From: Oscillospiraceae bacterium
GTDB taxonomy: Bacteria; Bacillota; Clostridia; Oscillospirales; Ruminococcaceae
Direction: 5' to 3'
DNA length: 11,500 nucleotides
NCBI GenBank assembly: GCA_014858325.1
Contig: RKCM01000152.1
Location: 1-11,500, forward strand
The position numbers and the translations under genes are program-made. Under the pieces are notes generated by a model that saw only the letters and a list, made by a program, of their open reading frames with translations, did not search any database and was not told the DNA's origin. Below, piece after piece: positions 1 through 4,588 of this stretch. How positions within the stretch are numbered: the first letter of the stretch is position 1; each line of letters begins with the position of its first letter.

Positions 1-932
1 AGAGCGTCCTGATACTTGGAAGCAGCGGAATCCCACTCGAAGATGCCGGCGATCTTGCCGGTGATCCACTCGTTGGACTGGTGGGTGGCGCCGTCGCCGT
101 TGGCACCGTAGTAGGTGGGCAGAGGCATGATGACGTGGCCATCGACCAGGCTCTTGATGAAGTCGATGCCCTCAGCAATCTCGTCGGCGGTGTAGTTCAG
201 GGTGGAGGTGGTGGGGTCTGCCCAATCCTTGCCGTACTTGGACTCCAGATAGAAGACCATCAGGATCATACGGTCGTAAGCGCCCAGGTGCAGGGGATAG
301 TAGTCATCGCCCAGCTTCTCCTGGAAAGCCTTGCCGGCGGCAAACAGGTCTTCCTCGGTCTTGGGAACCTCGGTGATGCCGGCCTTATTAAAGGTGGTCA
401 TGTTCCAGTAGAAGATGCGGCCGGTCATGGAGATGGGCACGCACTGCTGGGAGTTGGCCACGTTGCAGGCAGCCAGCTGCGCGTCGTCCCACTGGGACAG
501 ATCCAGGAACTCGGTGGTGCTGGTCAGGTCGATGAAGGTCTGGCCGTTCTTGGAGTAGTTGTACAGCCAGTTCCAGTTGATCTGGCAGACATCCTCCGCC
601 ACGCCGCCGGCAAACTTGGTGGACATGGTGTCCTCCCAGCCGGACCATGCGGCGAAGGTGGGGTTGACGGTGATGTTGGAGTGCTCAGCAGAGAAAGCCT
701 TGATGGCCTCCTGGTAAGCGTTGTGGCGGGACTCGCCGCCCCACCAGCTCATGGTCAGGGTGACGGGGTCGGAGCTCAGGCCGCCCACAGCCTCCACCGA
801 GGCAGCAGCGGAAGAAGCGGGAGCAGTGCTGGAAGCAGCACCACCGTTGCCGCCGCAGGCGGCCAGCAGGCCGGCAGCGCCCACGACGCCGGAAGCCTTC
901 AGAAAATCACGACGAGAAATTGCCTTGCTCAT
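1..932 (-). CDS. ABC transporter extracellular solute-binding lipoprotein (carbohydrate type), C-terminus cut by window edge
   Basis: This is the substrate-binding lipoprotein of an ABC importer, probably for a sugar or oligosaccharide. It is read on the minus strand from an ATG at 932, preceded by a strong AGGAGGA (946-940) with 7 nt spacing. The N-terminus has a twin-arginine motif (SRRDFLK, residues 6-12), a short hydrophobic stretch and a lipobox ending LLAAC with Cys26. It is therefore expected to be exported, possibly by Tat, lipidated and anchored outside the membrane. A Gly/Ser/Ala-rich linker follows, and the mature domain starts near residue 56 with the pattern VTLTMSWWGG, typical of the family 1 (MalE/UgpB-like) binding proteins. 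About 310 residues are visible out of the usual 420-450; the rest runs off the left edge. Permease genes are not in view and would be expected downstream, beyond base 1. The exact substrate cannot be read from the sequence. The family call is firm; the sugar assignment is an inference from family. Confidence 0.93.
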   Translation of the reverse strand, partial: MSKAISRRDFLKASGVVGAAGLLAACGGNGGAASSTAPASSAAASVEAVGGLSSDPVTLTMSWWGGESRHNAYQEAIKAFSAEHSNITVNPTFAAWSGWEDTMSTKFAGGVAEDVCQINWNWLYNYSKNGQTFIDLTSTTEFLDLSQWDDAQLAACNVANSQQCVPISMTGRIFYWNMTTFNKAGITEVPKTEEDLFAAGKAFQEKLGDDYYPLHLGAYDRMILMVFYLESKYGKDWADPTTSTLNYTADEIAEGIDFIKSLVDGHVIMPLPTYYGANGDGATHQSNEWITGKIAGIFEWDSAASKYQDA

Positions 933-990
933 TTTGTTCTCCTCCTATGTAAAAACATCGCGTAAGAACGGCGCCTCTGCGCAGCGCTCG

Positions 991-1000
991 TTGTATACAA
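991..1000. promoter_or_regulatory. Palindromic operator TTGTATACAA, copy 1
   Basis: This perfect 10-base palindrome sits directly downstream of the putative -10 and over the expected start point, the classic place for repressor binding. The GTATAC core with TT/AA flanks resembles sites of GntR-family regulators of the FadR/FCD type that control sugar and sugar-acid uptake. The regulator gene is not in the window, so its identity is an inference. Confidence 0.5.
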
Positions 1001-1002
1001 AT

Positions 1003-1031
1003 ATGATAACAAAAGCCCAATCAAAAAGAAA
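1003..1031 (-). promoter_or_regulatory. Putative extended -10 promoter of the binding-protein operon
   Basis: Read on the minus strand, TGTTATCAT (1011-1003) matches an extended -10 (TGn plus TATCAT). The -35 position at 1031-1026 is poor (TTTCTT), as is common when the TGn extension is present. Transcription would start near 996, inside the palindrome at 991-1000, giving a leader of about 64 nt before the ATG at 932. This is predicted from sequence only. Confidence 0.45.
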
Positions 1032-1143
1032 GACGCAAATTGAAGAGATACCGACTCAAAACGTACAAATATTGTCATAACTTTTTGGACTCTGTGAACG
1101 GCTTCGCCAGAATGAATAAACTTCGGGGAAAAAACTGTGCAAC

Positions 1144-1153
1144 TTGTATACTT
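1144..1153. promoter_or_regulatory. Partial copy of the palindrome (TTGTATACTT)
   Basis: This matches TTGTATACAA at 8 of 10 positions and keeps the GTATAC core. It lies between the two perfect copies, starting 153 bases from copy 1 and 102 bases from copy 2. It may be a weak auxiliary operator, or chance in AT-rich DNA. Confidence 0.3.
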
Positions 1154-1245
1154 CGCTACTTTGCATAGAAAACTGGGATGCAACGGGGAGTAGTTGGCAT
1201 AAATTGCAAGAAAAAGCGGGCGAAAAAGAAAATTTCGCAGGAGCG

Positions 1246-1255
1246 TTGTATACAA
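1246..1255. promoter_or_regulatory. Palindromic operator TTGTATACAA, copy 2
   Basis: This second perfect copy is 255 bases from copy 1. Both copies are preceded on the plus strand by CG (CGTTGTATACAA at this copy; CGTTGTATACAA also at copy 1), so the match extends to 12 bases. An exact repeat of this length in a short gap argues against chance and suggests cooperative or loop-forming binding by one regulator. Confidence 0.45.
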
Positions 1256-1360
1256 TAAAACAAACGAACATAAATATTTCTTCCCTCGAACTGATATATC
1301 AATAGCGCAAAAAACGCGCGAATTTCGTCCAAACGGGTCGTCTTCCGCCGCCAAAACCAT

Positions 1361-1387
1361 AAAAAATACCGCCCCGTGAGGGGCGGT
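1361..1387 (-). terminator. Rho-independent terminator of the hicAB operon
   Basis: A perfect 8-bp stem ACCGCCCC/GGGGCGGT (1368-1375 with 1380-1387) has a four-base loop. On the minus strand it is followed at once by TATTTTTTATGG, a good U-tract. It lies 28 bases after the hicB stop codon, so it ends transcription of hicAB and insulates the binding-protein control region from it. On the plus strand the hairpin has no immediate T-run. Confidence 0.88.
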
Positions 1388-1414
1388 GGAACGATCTTTT
1401 TCAGAAAAGAAGAT

Positions 1415-1780
1415 TTAACGGGCAGAAGGCGCGGAATCGTATTTGCTCAGCAGATACAGACAATACTGATTCATGCTGATGCCCTCCGCACGGGAGTGCT
1501 CAGCCAGTGCACGGTGCAAGCTTTTGGGGAGGCGGAGCTTAAACTGCCCGGAATAATCCTCGTCCCGGGCAGGCTCGGCAATGGCAAGACCTTCTTCCAG
1601 CGCAGACTCCAGCCAGGCACGCTTGGCATCCTCGGCGTTGGCCACCAGTTTGTCCATGGTGTCAGCGCAGGTGATGCAGCCGGGCAGCTCCGGGTAGCGG
1701 GCCGCATAGCCGCCCTCGTCCGAGTCGGGCACGATCTCCAGCCGATAAGGCAGGGACAGATAATAGTTAAGATCTTTCAA
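1415..1780 (-). CDS. hicB: HicB-family antitoxin (TTG start)
   Basis: This is the antitoxin of a type II HicAB module: it would bind and neutralise HicA and usually represses its own operon. I chose a TTG at 1780 as the start, giving 121 residues beginning MKDLNYYLSLPYR, which is how this HicB subfamily normally begins. A GAGGTG lies 7 nt upstream of the TTG. The only ATG in frame (1846) would add 22 residues that lie wholly inside hicA and do not look like the family. Residues 1-65 form the HicB partial RNase H-like fold (EGGYAARYPELPGC, then NAEDAKRAWLE). Residues about 78-113 (FKLRLPKSLHRALAEHSRAEGISMNQY) look like a ribbon-helix-helix DNA-binding domain, so operon autoregulation is expected. 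The start overlaps the end of hicA by 14 bases, which suggests translational coupling. Confidence 0.88.
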   Translation of the reverse strand: MKDLNYYLSLPYRLEIVPDSDEGGYAARYPELPGCITCADTMDKLVANAEDAKRAWLESALEEGLAIAEPARDEDYSGQFKLRLPKSLHRALAEHSRAEGISMNQYCLYLLSKYDSAPSAR

Positions 1781-2021
1781 GATCGGACACCTCACTCTCG
1801 ATTGCTTCTTTGACCAGGAGGACATAGACCTTTTTGATGGGTTCATGTTTGGGGATGGTGATGGGGTTGCAGCCGGGCTTGCGGAAAGTGTAATGGCTGC
1901 TCCCGCTGCGAGGGGCGGTCATGGTATAGCCGTAGGCTTCCAGTACCTTGCGCACTTCGTCGAAGCGCAGTTCCTTGGAAAGATCGTGGATGCGCTGCAG
2001 CAGCTTTTCAAACTGTGACAT
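1767..2021 (-). CDS. hicA: HicA-family mRNA interferase toxin
   Basis: This is the toxin of the HicAB module, a small double-stranded-RNA-binding-fold ribonuclease that degrades mRNA when the antitoxin is lost. It has 84 residues. The diagnostic part is SGSSHYTFRKPG (residues 39-50), with the presumed catalytic His43, followed by ITIPKHEPIKKVYV, the conserved strand and start of the last helix. It is slightly longer than the shortest HicA proteins because of an N-terminal helix (about residues 1-22). The ATG at 2021 has GAGGGG 8 nt upstream. It is the first gene of the operon, toxin before antitoxin, as is usual for hicAB. No residue known to be essential appears to be missing, so the module looks intact. 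Confidence 0.88.
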   Translation of the reverse strand: MSQFEKLLQRIHDLSKELRFDEVRKVLEAYGYTMTAPRSGSSHYTFRKPGCNPITIPKHEPIKKVYVLLVKEAIESEVSDLERS

Positions 2022-2041
2022 GAGTTTTTCCCCTCATCCTT

Positions 2042-2070
2042 ATTATATGTGGTGTCGTATATGGCGTCAA
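2042..2070 (-). promoter_or_regulatory. Strong sigma-70/SigA-type promoter of hicAB
   Basis: On the minus strand TTGACG (2070-2065) and a perfect TATAAT (2047-2042) are separated by exactly 17 bases. The start point would fall near 2037-2034, so the ribosome binding site (2035-2030) would be at the very 5' end of the message. The hexamer CATATA occurs twice in direct repeat 14 bases apart, in and beside the spacer, a plausible site for HicB's ribbon-helix-helix domain (inference). Confidence 0.82.
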
Positions 2071-2088
2071 GCGGCGAGAGTGTGAAAT

Positions 2089-2694
2089 TTACCGTGTGTT
2101 TCGCTTTTCGTAGAAGGCTTTCCGGGCTTTGAAGTAGCACTGCGGGCACATGCTGACGTACTGCACGTCGTTTTGCAGGTCGATGGCCACCTGCTCGCCC
2201 TCAAAGACGAACTCACCGTTGACCTTGCGGCAGTTGCAGGTGGCCTTGCGGCCGCAGGTGCAGATGGTCTTCATCTCCTCGATGGTGTGGGCCAGCTCCA
2301 GCAGGCGGGTGGAGCCGGGGAAACCCTTCAGCGAGAAATCGCTCCGCAGGCCGTAGCAGATGACGGGGATGTTCAGCTCTACCGTCACCATGAACAGCTG
2401 CTCGGCCTGCCGGGCCGTGAAGAACTGGCTCTCGTCGCAGAGGACGCAGGCCAGCTTCGCGGCAGCGGCGGCCTTCTGCACCGCCTGAAAGACGTCCATC
2501 TCCGGCGGGATGAGCAGGTCGGCTTTGCGGCGGACGCCCAGGCGGCTCACCAGCTCGCCGCCGCCCTTGGTATCCACCTGCGGCTTCAGGATGAGCACCC
2601 GCATCCCCTGTTCTTCGTAGTTGTGGGCCACCTGCATCAGGGCTGTGCTCTTGCCGCTGTTCATGGCGCCGTAGCGGAAGTAAAGTTTTGCCAT
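2089..2694 (-). CDS. tdk: Thymidine kinase (type II, Tdk)
   Basis: This enzyme phosphorylates thymidine to dTMP with ATP, the cytosolic salvage route for thymidine. It has 201 residues from an ATG at 2694, with GAGGAG 10 nt upstream; an ATG six codons earlier (2712) has no comparable site and would add residues foreign to the family. The P-loop is GAMNSGKST (residues 9-17). The magnesium and catalytic segment is DESQFF (87-92) with the likely base Glu88. The zinc-binding part shows paired cysteines at 145/147 and 153/155 and a CPQC pair at 183/186. The region around residues 115-130 (GLRSDFSLKGFPGS) is the conserved lid and thymidine-contacting stretch. Length is normal and no motif is missing. 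It lies downstream of rex on the same strand, with a terminator-like hairpin between them and no evident promoter of its own. Confidence 0.96.
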   Translation of the reverse strand: MAKLYFRYGAMNSGKSTALMQVAHNYEEQGMRVLILKPQVDTKGGGELVSRLGVRRKADLLIPPEMDVFQAVQKAAAAAKLACVLCDESQFFTARQAEQLFMVTVELNIPVICYGLRSDFSLKGFPGSTRLLELAHTIEEMKTICTCGRKATCNCRKVNGEFVFEGEQVAIDLQNDVQYVSMCPQCYFKARKAFYEKRNTR

Positions 2695-2712
2695 GGTACG
2701 GATTCTCCTCAT

Positions 2713-2764
2713 AAAAAGAACCCTCTCTCAAAGCCTGACGTACAGCGCGATGCCGGAGAGGGTT
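2713..2764 (-). terminator. Terminator or attenuator hairpin between rex and tdk
   Basis: The arms AACCCTCTC (2719-2727) and GAGAGGGTT (2756-2764) form a 9-bp stem. The enclosed bases can form a smaller helix (CTG/CAG, extendable to GC pairs with a bulge). On the minus strand the stem is followed by CTTTTT (2718-2713), so it fits an intrinsic terminator for rex. It ends only about three bases before the tdk ribosome binding site. Either tdk depends on read-through of this hairpin, or the hairpin is a leader attenuator. Confidence 0.7.
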
Positions 2765-2799
2765 TGTTTCTATCCATAAAATAGGTGTTTCGGCTGTGT

Positions 2800-3441
2800 T
2801 TAGTCCTGGTTCCGCAGCCGATAGCCAAGGCTCATCAGGCTGTCGCCCAGGTGGACGTTTTCCACCACCACTTCGGGGTAGGGAATGGACAGGTCGTAGT
2901 GGGAGAAGTTCCAGAAGCCCTGGATGCCCAGGCTCACCAGACGGCTGCTCAGCTCCTCGGCTCCGCTGCGGGGCAGGCAGAGGACGGCCACCTCCGGGTG
3001 ATGCTCGGTGCAGAACTCCTCCAGCTGGTCGATGTTCAAAATCTGGATGCCGCTGATCTCCTTGCCCACCTCCTCGGGGGAATTGTCGAAGGCGGCGATG
3101 AGCTTGTAGCCGTTGGTGTCGGTGGTGATGAAGCGGCTGACGGCCTTGCCCAGACGGCCGCAGCCGATGAGGATGGTGGGCAGGAGGTCGCCGTCGCCAA
3201 ACAGCAGGTGCTCCAGAATGGAAAGCAGGTTCTCCACCGAGTAGCCGATGCCCTGCCGGCCGTTCACATCGCCGATGCAGTTGAAGTCCTGCCGCACCTG
3301 AGAGGCGGTGGTGCCCATCTGGGCGGCCAGCTCCCGGGAGGAGATGCTGGTGACGCCCTCATTCTTCAGGTTGCGGAGGTAGCGGTAATATTTGGGCAGT
3401 CGTTTGATGACTGGGAGAGACGCTTTTCCGGGTGTGTTCAT
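2800..3441 (-). CDS. rex: Redox-sensing transcriptional repressor Rex
   Basis: Rex is a homodimeric repressor that reads the NADH/NAD+ ratio and in anaerobes controls fermentation and NADH-oxidising genes; NADH binding releases it from DNA. It has 213 residues from an ATG at 3441, with AAGGAGA about 9 nt upstream. Residues about 10-75 are the winged-helix domain, with the signature SQVRQDFNCIGDVNGRQG (48-64 region) and GIGYSVENL. The Rossmann NAD(H) domain begins near residue 88 with ILIGCGRLGKA (90-100) and an acidic residue at the end of the second strand (AAFDN, Asp119). The C-terminal segment with NFSHYDL (178-184) and the final domain-swapping helix are present. Length and motifs are normal. 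The gene is divergent from tepA across a 278-base gap that carries its promoter and a Rex box. Confidence 0.97.
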   Translation of the reverse strand: MNTPGKASLPVIKRLPKYYRYLRNLKNEGVTSISSRELAAQMGTTASQVRQDFNCIGDVNGRQGIGYSVENLLSILEHLLFGDGDLLPTILIGCGRLGKAVSRFITTDTNGYKLIAAFDNSPEEVGKEISGIQILNIDQLEEFCTEHHPEVAVLCLPRSGAEELSSRLVSLGIQGFWNFSHYDLSIPYPEVVVENVHLGDSLMSLGYRLRNQD

Positions 3442-3543
3442 AGTGAGAGATCTCCTTTCTGCAAATGTGCCGGGCAAAGAAGACGGCCGACAGGGCCCGA
3501 CAGATTTTCAGAGCGTATTGCGCCCATGGCGCATAGAATGGGT

Positions 3544-3561
3544 TTGTCAATGTTTTAACTA
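3544..3561. promoter_or_regulatory. Predicted Rex operator (Rex box)
   Basis: TTGTCAA-TGTT-TTAACTA matches the Firmicute Rex consensus TTGTTAA-N4-TTAACAA at 12 of 14 specified positions. It lies immediately downstream of the rex -10 hexamer, across the expected start point. This supports negative autoregulation of rex. The match is seen directly; binding is an inference. Confidence 0.75.
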
Positions 3562-3567
3562 ATGATA

Positions 3568-3595
3568 AGTATACAGCATGTCACGCGAATGTCAA
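3568..3595 (-). promoter_or_regulatory. rex promoter
   Basis: On the minus strand a perfect -35 TTGACA (3595-3590) and a -10 TATACT (3573-3568) are separated by 16 bases. Start is expected near 3561, at the edge of the Rex box. The message would have a leader of about 120 nt, which includes a 6-bp hairpin TGCGCC/GGCGCA near 3519-3533. Confidence 0.8.
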
Positions 3596-3719
3596 ACCCC
3601 TTGGGCAAAATTTTTACGGGTTTTTTGGCTAAGAAATCTTTGCCGCCGCATACTGCCGCGCCCGGCAGGGCAGACTGAACGGGAGAAAAAATGCGAGGAA
3701 AACCAAAGGGGGAGAGACC

Positions 3720-4412
3720 ATGGCAGAGGAACAACGCCCGGCCGACACGCCCACCGAGCAGCAGCGGCTGGAGAAAGAGCAGATCGAAGATATGGGCACG
3801 GTCTGGCGCACCCGGGGGCCCCACGGCATCCACTGCCTGACGGTGGTGGGGCAGGTGGAGGGCCATGTGGAAGCGCCCCCGGGCCAGAAGACCACCAAGT
3901 ACGAGCACGTCATCCCCCAATTGGTGGCCGTGCAGGAGGACCCGGCGGTGGAGGGCCTGCTGGTGCTGCTGAACACCGTGGGCGGCGACGTGGAGGCCGG
4001 GCTGGCGCTGGCTGAGCTGATCGCCAGCATCTCAAAACCCAGCGCCGCGGTGGTGCTGGGGGGCGGGCACTCCATCGGCATCCCGCTGGCCGTCAGCGCC
4101 CGGCGGAGCTTCATCGTGCCCACCGCCACCATGACCATCCACCCGGTGCGCCACTCGGGGATGATCCTGGGCATCCCCCAGACCATGCGGTGGTTTGAGC
4201 AGATGCAGGAGCGGATCACCGGCTTTGTGGCGGGGCACAGCGGCATCACCGCAAAGCGGTACACGGAGCTGATGCTGCGCACCGGGGAGCTGGTGATGGA
4301 CGTGGGCACCGTGCTGGACGGCCGCAAAGCCGTGCGGGAAAAACTCATCGACCAGCTGGGCGGCCTTTCGGATGCATTGGAGTGGCTTTATCAGGAGATC
4401 GAGAGGCAGTAA
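3720..4412 (+). CDS. tepA: TepA/YmfB-like ClpP-family serine peptidase
   Basis: This is a ClpP-like serine peptidase of the TepA (translocation-enhancing protein, B. subtilis YmfB) group. It has 230 residues from an ATG at 3720, with GGGGGAG about 5 nt upstream. After a charged N-terminal stretch of about 35 residues, the conserved block HCLTVVGQVEGHV, then KTTKYEHVIPQ (about 37-67), identifies the TepA branch. The likely catalytic triad is Ser118 in GGGHSIGIPLA, His141 in MTIHPV and Asp194 in VMDVGT. The NTVGGDVEAG block (85-94) is the oxyanion-region loop. There is no signal peptide, so it is cytoplasmic. In B. subtilis tepA lies close to spoIIIE; here it precedes ftsK, which suggests a conserved pairing. 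TepA was named for an effect on protein secretion; its true substrate is poorly known. The family call is firm; the role is not. Confidence 0.9.
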   Translation: MAEEQRPADTPTEQQRLEKEQIEDMGTVWRTRGPHGIHCLTVVGQVEGHVEAPPGQKTTKYEHVIPQLVAVQEDPAVEGLLVLLNTVGGDVEAGLALAELIASISKPSAAVVLGGGHSIGIPLAVSARRSFIVPTATMTIHPVRHSGMILGIPQTMRWFEQMQERITGFVAGHSGITAKRYTELMLRTGELVMDVGTVLDGRKAVREKLIDQLGGLSDALEWLYQEIERQ

Positions 4413-4436
4413 GCCGTTGCCCTGAAAGACAGCATG

Positions 4437-4492
4437 ACCTCGCCCTTCGGGAGAGGTGGCATTGCGAAGCAATGACGGAGAGGGTTTTGTTT
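4437..4492. repeat. Double-hairpin palindromic intergenic element (REP/MITE-like)
   Basis: Between tepA and ftsK there are two adjacent hairpins. Hairpin one pairs ACCTC-G-CCC (4437-4445) with GGG-A-GAGGT (4449-4457) around a TTC loop, with one G/A mismatch. Hairpin two pairs CATTGC (4460-4465) with GCAATG (4469-4474) around GAA. The element ends GACGGAGAGGGTT, then a T-rich run. The paired-palindrome design resembles dispersed elements I associate with Faecalibacterium-type genomes (from memory, not checked). It could also act as a terminator after tepA. Only one full copy is in the window. Confidence 0.6.
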
Positions 4493-4519
4493 GCTATTTG
4501 ACTTTTCCCGTGGTACAAT
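4490..4519 (+). promoter_or_regulatory. Putative ftsK promoter with extended -10
   Basis: TGGTACAAT (4511-4519) is a good extended -10. A modest -35 TTTGCT (4490-4495) lies 18 bases upstream. It lies just after the palindromic element and about 70 bases before the ftsK ATG, so ftsK probably has its own promoter in addition to read-through from tepA. Confidence 0.55.
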
Positions 4520-4588
4520 GAAAGAATCGAGAAGTAGCGCAATCGGATTTCGATGATTTTATAAGAGAGAGAAACGAGAAGAGCGAAG

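Larger units (their letters stand above)
933..1360. other. AT-rich regulatory gap upstream of the binding protein
   Basis: About 430 bases between the solute-binding protein and the hicAB terminator hold no convincing gene on either strand. The stretch is clearly more AT-rich than its surroundings. It contains two perfect copies and one partial copy of the palindrome TTGTATACAA, an extended -10 element, and a further 10-base palindrome TGATATATCA at 1292-1301. I read it as the control region of the binding-protein operon on the minus strand. Confidence 0.6.

Noticed and set aside
81..965. Plus-strand open frame across the binding protein
   Set aside because: It is the antisense mirror of a binding protein with a clear lipobox and ribosome binding site on the minus strand.
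929..1360. Minus-strand 143-codon frame filling the gap upstream of the binding protein
   Set aside because: It has no family resemblance, overlaps the binding-protein start, and has a Phe/Ser/Leu-rich composition expected of AT-rich non-coding DNA; the stretch carries operator-like palindromes instead.
1781..1846. Longer HicB starting at ATG 1846
   Set aside because: The extra 22 residues lie inside hicA, have no suitable ribosome binding site, and precede the normal family start MKDLNYY.
2785..3558. Plus-strand open frame across rex
   Set aside because: Gln/Ala/His-rich mirror sequence; Rex on the minus strand is unambiguous.
3624..3653. Possible tepA promoter (TTGGCT, 18 bases, CATACT)
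   Set aside because: Only four of six bases match in each hexamer; it is too weak to call, although tepA must have a promoter somewhere in 3562-3719.
3653..3668. Six-bp hairpin CTGCCG/CGGCAG in the tepA leader
   Set aside because: Short, with no U-tract or recognised riboswitch context; likely incidental in GC-rich sequence.
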